Shown in pieces: positions 1 to 9,304 of a DNA stretch of 62,166 bases (positions within the stretch are counted from its first letter, which is position 1; every line of letters begins with the position of its first letter). The stretch lies in the NCBI GenBank assembly GCA_937944405.1, contig CALDYR010000022.1:1-62166 (forward strand), written 5' to 3'. A program made the translations under genes and the position numbers. Below the pieces are notes generated by a model. That model was not told the DNA's origin, did not search any database, and was given only the letters and a program-made list of their open reading frames with translations. The DNA comes from an uncultured Pirellulaceae bacterium. GTDB taxonomy: Bacteria > Planctomycetota > Planctomycetia > Pirellulales > Pirellulaceae.

Positions 1-314
1 AAAAGACATCGATTTGCTGGTACACTCTGTCACGATAAAGCCTCTTGCTTTTGTGGGTCGTTAAGGTGTTAGAACCAACGTTTTACAGAGCAAAAGGCTT
101 TTCTTATAGGTGGCTACCAATCCGCCAATGAAATATCCGGGCTAGAATTAGCCCCCCGGCCTGAAAACGCCCCCGTTACCTTATTCACCGGCCCAATGCC
201 AGTCATAACAAAGCAGGCTGAGCGCAACGAGGAGAATGCGTTTGATTCGCGCGAAGGTCGGCAAAAAACGGCGGACGGTAGTTAATTCCACATCAAATTC
301 ACGGGATTCCACAA
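1..314. other. Left-edge spacer without a recognisable gene
   Basis: I see no supported gene here. Bases 38-52 and 89-104 are roughly complementary (a GCCTCTTGCTTTT-like arm against GAGCAAAAGGC), so a long-loop hairpin is possible, perhaps the 3' end of a transcript entering from outside the window. The open frame on the opposite strand at 181-741 is a shadow of the oxidoreductase gene and has no family resemblance. Confidence 0.4.
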
Positions 315-1844
315 ATGGTAGACGACGACTTAAATAGTGTGAATATCCTGCTGACGGGGGCCACGGGCTACGTTGGAGGGCGGTTATTGCCCCTGCTCCA
401 AGCTTCTGACCACCGCGTGCGCTGTATGACCCGCACCCCGGAGAGGCTGGCCGAAAAAGTATCCCCAGACACCGAAGTGGTTTACGGTGACGCGATGGAC
501 GGGCGCTCTCTTGAGGCCGCCTTAGAGGGGATACATACGGCTTACTACTTGGTCCACTCGATGGGAGCCGACGCAGATTTTGAATCCGCCGATCGTAAAG
601 CGGCCGAACTTTTCGCCGCCGCATGCTCGAAACAAGGCGTAAAGAGAATTGTCTATTTGGGCGGCTTAGGTAACCCGGACCACAAACTCTCCAAACACCT
701 TCGCAGCCGACAAGAAATCGGCAACATCCTCCGTACCTCAAACGCGGCAGTGATCGAATTCCGCGCGTCGATCATCATCGGATCAGGCAGCCTGTCGTTT
801 GAGATGATTCGTGCGCTGGTCGAACGATTGCCGGTCATGATCTGCCCGCGATGGGTCCGCGTAATGGCTCAACCAATCGCGATCGAAGACGTTTTGGCGT
901 ACCTGATCGAAGCACTTCAATTGCCAATTCGGAAAACCGTTGTGTTTGAAATAGGCGGGCCTGACCAATTGTCCTACGGTCAGATAATGCAGCTTTATGC
1001 GCGACTGCGCGGGCTTCGTCGTTGGATGATCCCCGTGCCGCTGCTGACGCCCTACCTGTCCAGCCTTTGGTTAGGATTGGTAACTCCTCTATACGCGCGC
1101 GTGGGGCGGAAGTTGGTCGAAAGCTTAAGAAACCCAACGCTCGTCTCAAGCAACCTGACCGACAAGTATTTCACCGTCGTCCCGCGGTCGACCAAGATGG
1201 CGATCTTTCGTGCGTTGGTAAACGAGGACGAACAATTCGCGGTCACGCGTTGGTCGGACTCTGTTTCTTCGGCCGGGAAACCGAAATCGTGGGGCGGGGT
1301 TCGTTTTGGTTCCCGATTGGTCGATTCTCGCACTCAGCAAATCGCCGTTGGCCCCCAAGAAGCATTTCGGCCAATCGCGCGGATTGGTGGTGCAACCGGT
1401 TGGTACTACGGCAATTGGCTGTGGAAGATTCGAGGATTTCTAGATTTGTTGGTCGGTGGGGTTGGCGTTCGGCGCGGTCGACGCGAACAGGACCAATTGA
1501 TGATCGGAGATGCGGTAGATTTTTGGCGAGTCCAAAAGTATGACCCCGGACGGGCGCTGCGCCTTCGGGCAGAAATGAAAGTCCCAGGCAGAGCGTGGTT
1601 AGAGTTTGAAGTCAAACCTACCGCTTCGGGTTCGATTGTCAGACAGACCGCAATTTTTGATCCCGTTGGCGTCTTTGGACTGGTTTACTGGTACTCACTT
1701 TATCCCGTGCATCAATTTGTATTTGCCGGGATGTTACGAAACATCTGCGCTGCGGCTTCTTTGAACAACAACGTCGAACAATCCGCCGCAACACAGACCT
1801 ATACTTCACAGTGGGCTCCCGACTCCGACGATTCACTTTCATGA
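315..1844 (+). CDS. NAD(P)-binding SDR-family oxidoreductase with C-terminal DUF2867 domain
   Basis: The N-terminus carries a Rossmann nucleotide-binding loop, GATGYVGG (about residues 15-22), in an NmrA-like atypical short-chain dehydrogenase fold that continues to about residue 300. The region after about residue 350 (GGATGWYYGNWLWKIRGFLD, then VGGVGVRRGRR) matches the DUF2867 module found fused to such dehydrogenases. The length of 509 residues fits the fused family. No signal peptide is visible, so it is probably cytoplasmic; the substrate cannot be read from the sequence. The ATG at 315 is used because the Rossmann strand begins only a few residues later; there is no strong Shine-Dalgarno. 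It is monocistronic and converges on the phosphorylase gene. Confidence 0.88.
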   Translation: MVDDDLNSVNILLTGATGYVGGRLLPLLQASDHRVRCMTRTPERLAEKVSPDTEVVYGDAMDGRSLEAALEGIHTAYYLVHSMGADADFESADRKAAELFAAACSKQGVKRIVYLGGLGNPDHKLSKHLRSRQEIGNILRTSNAAVIEFRASIIIGSGSLSFEMIRALVERLPVMICPRWVRVMAQPIAIEDVLAYLIEALQLPIRKTVVFEIGGPDQLSYGQIMQLYARLRGLRRWMIPVPLLTPYLSSLWLGLVTPLYARVGRKLVESLRNPTLVSSNLTDKYFTVVPRSTKMAIFRALVNEDEQFAVTRWSDSVSSAGKPKSWGGVRFGSRLVDSRTQQIAVGPQEAFRPIARIGGATGWYYGNWLWKIRGFLDLLVGGVGVRRGRREQDQLMIGDAVDFWRVQKYDPGRALRLRAEMKVPGRAWLEFEVKPTASGSIVRQTAIFDPVGVFGLVYWYSLYPVHQFVFAGMLRNICAAASLNNNVEQSAATQTYTSQWAPDSDDSLS

Positions 1845-1855
1845 GACCGGTCGAT

Positions 1856-1897
1856 GTGACGCGTCACGTCAGCAATGAATCAACCTTTTTTAAAAGG
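1856..1897. other. Palindromes at the convergent SDR/phosphorylase junction
   Basis: GTGACGCGTCAC at 1856-1867 is a perfect 12-bp palindrome, and CCTTTTTTAAAAGG at 1884-1897 is a short AT-rich inverted repeat. Both lie between two converging genes. They may help end transcription, but neither is a canonical intrinsic terminator. Confidence 0.35.
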
Positions 1898-1992
1898 CTG
1901 TAAAACGCCGTTGAGCATCTCCGCCAACGCAGATTGAAACGTTGCAACGCAAACGCCTACCTCTCCGCGACCGCGTTCATGTGCCGGGCCGT

Positions 1993-4464
1993 CTAAACGG
2001 GTTTGACTTTCCAGATTTCGTCGGCGTATTGTTGGATCGTGCGGTCGCTACTGAACCAGCCGCTGTTGGCGGCATTGAGAATGCTCATCCGGTTCCATTT
2101 TTCCTGATCCCGATAGGTATCGTTGACGACCGCCTGGGCATCAATATAGCTACGTAGGTCAGCGATCGTGACCCATTGGTCGTGAGAATTGCGAAGCCCC
2201 GAAGTCAGCACTTCGAACAACCCGGGTTCATCTCGGTTAAAGGTCCCTTGTTCCAAAACTTCCATGATTCTGCGAATGTCTTCGTCGCCGGCAATGATCT
2301 CGTTGGGGTTGTAAGCCTTCTTTGTTTCGGCAACTTCATGAGCGTCGAGGCCGAACAGAAAGAAGTTTTCAGCACCCGCTTTTTCGCGGATCTCGATATT
2401 GGCTCCGTCGAGTGTTCCGATCGTCAGCGCACCGTTCATCATGAATTTCATGTTGCCTGTGCCTGAGGCTTCTTTTCCGGCGGTCGATATCTGTTCCGAC
2501 AGTTCGGTGCCCGGACATATGATCTCCATCGCCGAGACTCGATAGTTCGGGAAGAAAACCATCTTCAACAAATCCTTAGCACGGTCATCGTTGTTGACCA
2601 CCTCGGCAACGTTGTTGACCAATTTCACAATCACCTTAGCCAAGTGGTAACCGGGCGCTGCTTTGCCACCAATTAACACGCAACGCGGCACCATGCCCTG
2701 GGTGTCTCCGGCAACGATTCGGTTATACAGGTGAATCACATGCAGCACATTCAACAGTTGTCGTTTGTATTCGTGAATACGTTTGACTTGGACGTCAAAC
2801 ATCGCATTGGTGCTAAATTCGACGCCCGTGTTTTCCTTCACGTAGTCCGAAAAACGCTGTTTGTTGGCCAATTTCACTGCTGCCCATCGTTGTCTAAATT
2901 CGGCGTCTTCGGCTAAGGGCGCGAGGTCGGAGATCGACTCTAAATCGGATTCCCACGTGGTGCCAATCGCGTCGCTGATCAGCCCCTTGAGTTTCGGATT
3001 GCAATGGCTGAGCCAGCGTCTTTGAGTAACGCCATTGGTTTTGTTGTTAAACTTCTCGGGCCAGAGTTTGTAAAAATCACTGAACAGCCCCTCTTTGAGC
3101 AGGTCAGTGTGTAGTTGTGCAACACCGTTGACTGAAAAACTACCGACGATGCTCAAATAGGCCATGCGAATATGCGGATGGTCGCCTTCTTCGATCAGAG
3201 AAATGCGTTTCAGCAGTTCATTGTCGCCTGGGTTGGCCGCTGCGACGGCCTTCAGCAACCGTTCGTTGATTTCGAAAATGATTTCTAACAATCGCGGCAA
3301 CATCTGGCTGAACAGGCCGACAGACCAACGCTCCAGCGCTTCCGGCAGCAGCGTATGATTGGTATACGCCATGCACGAGGTCACGATCGACCACGCTTCG
3401 TCCCACTCCAATTTGTGCTCGTCAATCAGCAAACGCATTAGTTCGGGAACGGCACACGCGGGGTGGGTATCGTTTAACTGGAAACAATTCAATTCACCGA
3501 ACTTAGAGAAATCCTCTCCATGGCGATCGACCCAATCCGCCAACACGTCTTGGAGGCTGGCCGAGGTGAGAAAATACTGTTGCTTCAGCCGCAATTGTTT
3601 CCCATTTTCGCTGGAGTCGTTGGGATACAACACCATCGAAATTTGTTCGGCGTTGTTTTTTTCTGAGACCGCTTCGGGGTAACTGCCGGCGTTGAATTCA
3701 TTGAGGTCGAATTCGTCGGTCGCCGCGGCCTTCCAAAGCCTCAACGTGTTGACGGTGTTGTTCTTATATCCGGGAATCGGCATGTCGTAAGGAACAGCCA
3801 ACAAATTCTGAGCATTCGCCCAGCGCGAACGCAGTTGGCCGTCTTGATCGTAGTACCGTTCGGTGTGCCCGTAGAGGTGAACTTTACGAGTATCTTCGGG
3901 CCGTTCGATTTCCCATAGGTTTCCATCCCGCAACCAGTGATCTGGTGCTTCAACTTGACGACCGCTTTCGATTTTTTGATGAAACATGCCATACTCGTAT
4001 CGAATGCCGTATCCGGTTACCGGAAGCTTCAAATTGGCGCAGCTGTCCAAAAAACACGCCGCCAATCGTCCCAGACCGCCGTTCCCCAGACCGGCATCGT
4101 GTTCGGCTTCGACGACCTCTTCGAGGTGCATTCCGAACTTGTGCAGACCGTCTTTAACCGCCGCATCAAGATCCAGATTCTGAATCGCGTTATTCAGCGA
4201 ACGCCCAAGGAGAAATTCAAGCGAAAGGTAGTGAACCCGTTTGGTGTCGCTGGTGCTGACTGCCTGTTTGGTGGCCCGCCACGCTTGGCTGATGCGGTCT
4301 CTAACCGCCAATGCCGAAGCCTGGTAATAGTAGGTCGGATCCTCCGTTAGCTTGTCGCAGCTGAGCGTGTACAGCAAGTGACGATGGAGTTCCTCGGGCA
4401 TCGATTTTAAAACGTCATCGCTCATCAGAGCACCCCCAATTGTTGCGTCAGCGGCGTCAGCCAT
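1993..4464 (-). CDS. glgP: Glycogen/starch/alpha-glucan phosphorylase
   Basis: This enzyme releases glucose 1-phosphate from alpha-1,4-glucan ends using pyridoxal phosphate. The 823-residue length and family blocks are typical: LEFLLGRSLNNAIQNL near the N-terminus, GNGGLGRLAACFLDS in the glucan site region, KRIHEYKRQLLN, and the cofactor site EASGTGNMKFMMNGALTIGT, whose lysine is about residue 673. A longer frame begins at 4488, but AGGAGAG lies 6 nt upstream of the ATG at 4464, inside the extension, which makes 4464 the better start. It is cytoplasmic and acts in storage-glucan breakdown. No other glycogen gene is adjacent. A spacer of over 500 bp separates it from the divergent SulP gene, so both promoters probably lie there. 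Confidence 0.96.
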   Translation of the reverse strand: MADAADATIGGALMSDDVLKSMPEELHRHLLYTLSCDKLTEDPTYYYQASALAVRDRISQAWRATKQAVSTSDTKRVHYLSLEFLLGRSLNNAIQNLDLDAAVKDGLHKFGMHLEEVVEAEHDAGLGNGGLGRLAACFLDSCANLKLPVTGYGIRYEYGMFHQKIESGRQVEAPDHWLRDGNLWEIERPEDTRKVHLYGHTERYYDQDGQLRSRWANAQNLLAVPYDMPIPGYKNNTVNTLRLWKAAATDEFDLNEFNAGSYPEAVSEKNNAEQISMVLYPNDSSENGKQLRLKQQYFLTSASLQDVLADWVDRHGEDFSKFGELNCFQLNDTHPACAVPELMRLLIDEHKLEWDEAWSIVTSCMAYTNHTLLPEALERWSVGLFSQMLPRLLEIIFEINERLLKAVAAANPGDNELLKRISLIEEGDHPHIRMAYLSIVGSFSVNGVAQLHTDLLKEGLFSDFYKLWPEKFNNKTNGVTQRRWLSHCNPKLKGLISDAIGTTWESDLESISDLAPLAEDAEFRQRWAAVKLANKQRFSDYVKENTGVEFSTNAMFDVQVKRIHEYKRQLLNVLHVIHLYNRIVAGDTQGMVPRCVLIGGKAAPGYHLAKVIVKLVNNVAEVVNNDDRAKDLLKMVFFPNYRVSAMEIICPGTELSEQISTAGKEASGTGNMKFMMNGALTIGTLDGANIEIREKAGAENFFLFGLDAHEVAETKKAYNPNEIIAGDEDIRRIMEVLEQGTFNRDEPGLFEVLTSGLRNSHDQWVTIADLRSYIDAQAVVNDTYRDQEKWNRMSILNAANSGWFSSDRTIQQYADEIWKVKPV

Positions 4465-5012
4465 CTTGGACTCTCCTGTATATCTCATCCTGTTAAGCAG
4501 AAAACTTCACCTGAAGCATTCCCGCAAATGTTGTAAAGCTAAAATGTACATCGGTTTTTTCGTGGGCTCGTCTGGACGTAATCAATAAAATGATTTCGCT
4601 GAGACTGTTTTTCTGCGTGCGGCGTGATCTTCACCATCGGCCGGAAAGCAATTAATTTCACGCTTCCATAGAAAATTGCATTTTTCTTTACAGATTGCCA
4701 CTCCGCTGGTTAAAACATCGTGTCCATTTGTAGCTATCACCGAAATATCAAAATTAAGTCACTTACATCTGTAAAACGGTCACCGTCAAAGCAATCGATA
4801 CTAACGCCATCAATTTGACGGTTGACAGTGTGTCATTATATCTCTTTGATATCCTCAAATGCGTTCTGGATTAGTATTGTGACGGAGCATGAATTTGATT
4901 TAATTAGTAGTTATCAAACCGATCGTGGATCAGCCCGCTCCTTTGCTGGCATGTCGCTTGCAAAGGCCAGCACCTTACAACGCAGCACCTTACAACGCAG
5001 CAACTTAATTTC
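4465..5012. other. Divergent promoter spacer between phosphorylase and SulP genes
   Basis: This AT-rich spacer of about 550 bp has no supported gene. Its right end holds a perfect 15-bp tandem duplication (annotated separately). It must contain the promoters of both flanking genes, but I cannot place a convincing -35/-10 pair. Confidence 0.4.
4971..5000. repeat. 15-bp tandem duplication upstream of the SulP gene
   Basis: CACCTTACAACGCAG occurs twice head to tail (4971-4985 and 4986-5000), followed by a partial echo, CAACTTA. It ends 12 bp before the GTG and 27 bp before the ATG candidate start of the transporter, so it lies in the presumed 5' untranslated region. It looks like recent slippage. 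Confidence 0.85.
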
Positions 5013-6764
5013 GTGAAGCATGTTTTTATGAATAAATCATCTGAAAATAACGTCGACGCTTCTGTTGCAAGGGATAGCTCGAACAACTTGTTTGCTCATA
5101 TAAAATCAGATTTCCTAGCCTCCATCGTGGTCTTCTTGGTCGCGTTGCCGTTGTGTATCGGCATCGCGGTGGCCGTAGACGTTCCGCCGCCTCGCGCCCT
5201 TATCACCGGGATCATTGGGGGCTTGGTGGTGGGCGTGTTAGCCGGTTCTCCGCTCCAGGTCAGCGGCCCGGCCGCCGGCCTGTTCGTGATTGTGGCGGAC
5301 CTGATTTCACAAGGGAAGCAACGTTTTGTTACCCGAATGGGTGAGGGGATGACCATCGACGATCCTGCCGCGATCGAGTACGCGATGATGGTGCTGGGTA
5401 CCGCGGTATTTCTTTCGGGAATCTTGCAGGTCATAGCCGGTCGCCTACGGCTAGGCCAGTGGTTTCGCGCCGTTTCACCCGCGGTCATCAAAGGCATGCT
5501 GGCGGGCATTGGAATCTTAATCCTCGTCAGCCAGTTCCACGTGATGCTTGATCATGTGGCCTTATGGCACGGCGAAAAAGCCCACGGCGGTTTACAGTAT
5601 CTGGCAACCATCCCCGAAGCCATCAATAAATGCTTCTCTTCGGACACCAGCGACAATCATCATCTGGCGGCACTTACCGGGCTGATCACGATCGCTTGTA
5701 TCGTCGTCTGGCCACGAATCGTTCCGGACAAACTCAAGCTTTTCCCTGCCGCTTTGGTTGGAATTCTTGTCGCCACTGCTTTCGCTGCGATCGCTGGATT
5801 AGAAATCAAGATGCTCACCGTGTCCGACAACATGTTCAGCGAGATGACTTTTCCGACGACGGGAACTTGGTTTTCGATGTTGTTTGAACCCGAAGTTCTC
5901 ACCGGCGCCATGGTTATCGCTTTAGTCGCCAGCGCCGAAACGCTACTATGTGCAACCGCTGTGGACCAAATGCATTCGGGAGTAAGAACCAACTACGACA
6001 AAGAGCTCACCGGGCAAGGCGTCGGCAATATACTTTGCGGCCTGGTCGGCGCGTTGCCGATGACGGGCGTTATCGTGCGAAGTTCGGCCAACGTTAATTC
6101 GGGGGCCAAAACACGCCTATCAACCATTTTTCACGGGGCTTGGTTGTTGATTTTTGTGGCCGTGTTGCCGTTCGTGCTGAACTACATCCCGAGGGCCGCC
6201 TTGGGCGCGTTACTGGTTCACATCGGGATTAAACTGGTCAACGTGAAACAGATTAAAAACCTGTGGGCGTCCAGTAAAAGCGAAGTTTTGATCTACTTCG
6301 CGACGATGTTGGTGATCGTCGGCGAAGACCTCTTGGTTGGCGTCGTCGTCGGGATACTTTTGTCGGCGGCAAAACTGCTGAACCGATTCTCGCACCTGCA
6401 ATTGGAACTGAAACAAAAAGACGGCGTGGCTCAACTGGAAATGGAAGGGGCCGCTACGTTTTTACGACTGCCCAATCTGGCTGCCAAACTGGAGGAAGTG
6501 AATCCCTCTTCTGAACTCCATGTCCGTTTCCAGCATCTGACCTACATTGATCACGCGTGCTTGGATTTGCTGATGAATTGGGAAAAGCAACACAAGAGCA
6601 CCGGCGGAAAATTGATCATGGACTGGCGAAGTTTGGAACGACGTTTCTCCGACAAAGCAAACGTTGGAATTGAACGCATCAAAAAAGCAACGATCGCCGA
6701 TTCGGACTGCCCCGATCCGATTGCCGAATCCACCGACGGCGAACAGACTGAAAAAGGGCGATAA
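5013..6764 (+). CDS. SulP-family inorganic anion transporter with C-terminal STAS domain
   Basis: This multi-span membrane protein belongs to the SulP/SLC26 group, which moves sulfate, bicarbonate or other anions. The first transmembrane segment is ALPLCIGIAVA, followed by the conserved block SPLQVSGPAAGLFVIVADLI. About ten further hydrophobic segments run to roughly residue 445, and a soluble STAS domain fills about 460-560, ending in a Glu/Asp-rich tail. The frame can start at GTG 5013 or ATG 5028 (MNKSSENN); neither has a good Shine-Dalgarno, and the ATG is plausible. Bicarbonate or sulfate is equally possible as substrate. No carbonic anhydrase or sulfur-assimilation gene is adjacent. Confidence 0.93.
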   Translation: MKHVFMNKSSENNVDASVARDSSNNLFAHIKSDFLASIVVFLVALPLCIGIAVAVDVPPPRALITGIIGGLVVGVLAGSPLQVSGPAAGLFVIVADLISQGKQRFVTRMGEGMTIDDPAAIEYAMMVLGTAVFLSGILQVIAGRLRLGQWFRAVSPAVIKGMLAGIGILILVSQFHVMLDHVALWHGEKAHGGLQYLATIPEAINKCFSSDTSDNHHLAALTGLITIACIVVWPRIVPDKLKLFPAALVGILVATAFAAIAGLEIKMLTVSDNMFSEMTFPTTGTWFSMLFEPEVLTGAMVIALVASAETLLCATAVDQMHSGVRTNYDKELTGQGVGNILCGLVGALPMTGVIVRSSANVNSGAKTRLSTIFHGAWLLIFVAVLPFVLNYIPRAALGALLVHIGIKLVNVKQIKNLWASSKSEVLIYFATMLVIVGEDLLVGVVVGILLSAAKLLNRFSHLQLELKQKDGVAQLEMEGAATFLRLPNLAAKLEEVNPSSELHVRFQHLTYIDHACLDLLMNWEKQHKSTGGKLIMDWRSLERRFSDKANVGIERIKKATIADSDCPDPIAESTDGEQTEKGR

Positions 6765-6816
6765 ACCGCAAACGCGTTCCGATCTAACACTGCGGTCATA
6801 ACGAGAAACGTTTCGA

Positions 6817-7110
6817 TTGATCGACGGCGTCAACACCTTGATTGGGAACCCTAAAAGATCACCACCGTTTATAAACAACGACAATGTCTGGGACGTTACG
6901 GCTGGAGGTTGGGCGTGCGAGAACGAAAAACTTAAACAAGAAACGGGGTGTGCCTTCCCTGCTCCTTTCGCCGATCGGATTACTCAGACGGTGGGCTGGT
7001 ACCGTGATGAAGGCTGGCTAATGCCCAAGCCATCGACCGCCTCAAGGCATCAAACCGACGTTTCCAACACCCACCACGGCCCCGATGGCCCGACAATGAA
7101 TGTAAATTGA
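6817..7110 (+). pseudogene. Remnant of the C-terminal tail of an NAD-dependent epimerase/dehydratase
   Basis: The frame between about 6880 and 7030 reads WACENEKLKQETG, then FADRITQTVGWYRDEGWL. This is the typical C-terminal signature of extended short-chain dehydrogenases of the nucleotide-sugar epimerase group, in which a helix is followed by a W-Y-R-x-x-G-W-L end. The Rossmann part and catalytic YxxxK region are absent, the only in-frame starts are TTG codons, and the next 25 or so residues look non-coding. I read it as a decayed gene fragment left after a deletion; a short unrelated orphan is possible. Confidence 0.45.
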
Positions 7111-7275
7111 ATGCCCGTCGTGGCGGAGCGATCAACGGTTGTCTATTTTTCAGCGGCGATGCTTCAGTGGGGGCAAAACAAAAAGACTCTTCAGGGAATT
7201 TAGCAGCAACTATGAATGTCGTGAGGTGACAATAGCCCATTAAGCCCTCAGAAGACGCCAACAAAATGATGCGGG

Positions 7276-7518
7276 TCACACGCGTCCTGATAACTGATTG
7301 AAACCAGCATCGTACTGCTTCTGACATGCGTTACAACAATAGGCTTTGTCACCGGTGAAGTGGGGTCTTCGAGTAATCAAACAACCGCAGTTGTAACACT
7401 TCGTTGCCATTGATTGAATCGCGCACTCAAAACTGTCAAATGTTCGCGTAACGCCGTCTTTGACGATTTCGAAAAGATCGCTGTTCTGGCTGCCGCAAGT
7501 CTCGCATTTGCCCATCAT
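7276..7518 (-). CDS. Small zinc-binding (metallothionein-like / treble-clef) protein
   Basis: This 80-residue protein has cysteine pairs at its N-terminus (KCETCG), centre (KCYNCGC) and C-terminal part (YCCNACQ), plus a conserved FDSFECAIQSMA segment and a histidine at RRPHF. The pattern resembles short bacterial proteins annotated as prokaryotic metallothionein or zinc-ribbon proteins of unknown role. AGGA lies just upstream of two consecutive ATG codons (7518 and 7515), and either can be the start. It has no membrane segment and no operon partner. Metal binding is likely; a specific function cannot be given. Confidence 0.72.
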   Translation of the reverse strand: MMGKCETCGSQNSDLFEIVKDGVTRTFDSFECAIQSMATKCYNCGCLITRRPHFTGDKAYCCNACQKQYDAGFNQLSGRV

Positions 7519-8218
7519 AAATTCCTGTGAGGTGGTGAAATGTTGCTACATCTTTAGTCACCTAAAAAGATAACAAACAGCTTGCGACATTGCCAAAAAT
7601 CCCGGAATTACTTTGCCCGTAAAATAGCCGTCTTTCAGAAGCAAGCATCACGGAGCTTTTACATAATTACCTCCGGCATCGGCTGTCATGGCTTCTTCGG
7701 TTTCGTCATTCTTTGATTTAAGAATTGTGTTTTCCAAAAAAGTCACTTTAGGGATACCCGTCGCTTCGCATCTGACGGAACGCCGCACGTGCTAACAGTA
7801 ACGATTATTCACGCAACAATTGATCGATTTGGGAACTGAAAATATACATTTTTTTTCCAACCATTGATCCATGTAGACCGGATCCAGACGGATGATCAAA
7901 ATCCCCCCGCCCTTCAACACGGTTCTAAATTTTTGCGGATAATCCAAGAAGTCGCCGTTTTCTCTGAACACTTTACTGTTTGAGCCGGGCTGTGATTGGC
8001 CTTTAAACGGCAATAATGGCGGGTTCTTTTCGCGTCCAAGCCGCGATTGCCAATAACTTCCCCCAACAGTCTGGGAACAGGGTGTCATTTCTGTTCTTTT
8101 AACTATGTTGCATTGTACGATTATCGGGTAAGGCCCGTTTATCGGTGGCGTCTACCTCTGTGCGGCGGCTGGAGCTCGCGCAAAAATCCCGTTTCTCAAC
8201 CAACGTACAACCACGAGC
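7519..8218. other. 700-bp spacer with no supported gene
   Basis: A 98-residue minus-strand frame (7792-8088) lies here. It contains a plausible hydrophobic strand (GGGILIIRLDP) but matches no family I know and lacks a good ribosome binding site, so I leave it as possible but unsupported. The rest appears non-coding and probably carries the promoters of the zinc protein and the thioesterase gene. Confidence 0.35.
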
Positions 8219-9124
8219 TTGATCAACATGAACCATTTGTGTGTGGCAGACAAAGAAACGTTGCCGAAAACAAAAGCGACTTCTCATTTAGTGCCACTTC
8301 GAAGTTCTGGTTCCGGAGCGCCATTGTTTTGTTTGCATCCTTCCGGGGGTGACGTCGGCGTTTACCGCAAACTTGTGCGCAATCTCCCCAAAACGATCTC
8401 CGTAGTTGGAATTCAATCGCGATTGCTTGCCGGCGACGCGCGGGAGTTCGATTCTATTGACACGATGGTCGAGGTGTACGCGAAACTGATCGACCAATGC
8501 CAACCCGAGGGACCGATTCGACTGCTGGGTTTTTCTTTTGGTGGATTTTTGGCGACCGCGGTTTCAAATCAGCTGATGAAGTACCGAAGAGATGTGAGTT
8601 TTATTGGATTGATCGACAGCGACCTACGTTGGATTAACGATGAGGCTTCCACTAAAAAGGAACTAGAGCTTCGGCTAACCCAATTGTCGCTGCAGTTCCA
8701 AAAACTTGGCGTGTTTCAAAGTTACTCCATTGAAAAGACGCAAGAGGATGTCCGAGGCATGATCGCGATGAGCTTTGGATCGCAAGACTTTGACTTTGAA
8801 CAGTGGCTGGAGTTCTTGCAAGTGAGAGGCTATATCTCTCAAGAGAGCCCTCAAACCCAATTGCTTTGTCGTTTCGCGGCTCGGTTTATTACACATTGCA
8901 ATTTATTGACACAATTCAACGCCAGCGCTTTCGCAACGCCTCTGAACATTTGGTGGCCAACCGAACCGGCGACTGACGAACAAGCACGCCGAGAGGCTTG
9001 GGAGGCCTACACTCCGTATCCGATTGTAGAACGCGCATTGTCGGGGGGGCACTACTCAATCATGCGCATGCCCACGGTCGCTGCGCTTGCAAAAGATGTT
9101 TACATGCGAATGAAAGTCGCCTAG
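8219..9124 (+). CDS. Stand-alone thioesterase-domain (alpha/beta hydrolase) protein
   Basis: This resembles the thioesterase domain (PF00975) that ends or serves polyketide and non-ribosomal peptide assembly lines. The oxyanion-side motif LFCLHPSGG is followed by the nucleophile elbow GFSFGG (serine about residue 106 counted from 8219), and SGGHYSIM near residue 280 supplies the catalytic histidine. At about 300 residues it is a single domain plus a roughly 30-residue lead. TTG at 8219 opens the frame, but ATG at 8228 is more likely. The next gene, 180 bp downstream on the same strand, is an MMPL exporter, which suggests a shared job in processing and moving an acyl product. No synthase, carrier protein or ligase is in the window. 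Confidence 0.82.
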   Translation: MINMNHLCVADKETLPKTKATSHLVPLRSSGSGAPLFCLHPSGGDVGVYRKLVRNLPKTISVVGIQSRLLAGDAREFDSIDTMVEVYAKLIDQCQPEGPIRLLGFSFGGFLATAVSNQLMKYRRDVSFIGLIDSDLRWINDEASTKKELELRLTQLSLQFQKLGVFQSYSIEKTQEDVRGMIAMSFGSQDFDFEQWLEFLQVRGYISQESPQTQLLCRFAARFITHCNLLTQFNASAFATPLNIWWPTEPATDEQARREAWEAYTPYPIVERALSGGHYSIMRMPTVAALAKDVYMRMKVA

Positions 9125-9304
9125 TCTCACACACGGTTAAATTTTGAGACGCCGACCAACAATTAGCAGAAACTCTGATAGAATCAGGCGACGTCAACGG
9201 AGCGCATGAAAATACTGGGCGGGGTAGGCCATCGCTGCGGAATTGTTAAGCGCCTGCGCTCGGCCACGGAATCCTAGGGACGGTCCATTTCTCGGCGGTT
9301 TAAA

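Noticed and set aside
7792..8088. 98-codon minus-strand frame
   Set aside because: No recognisable motif or ribosome binding site, and composition not clearly coding; left as unsupported.
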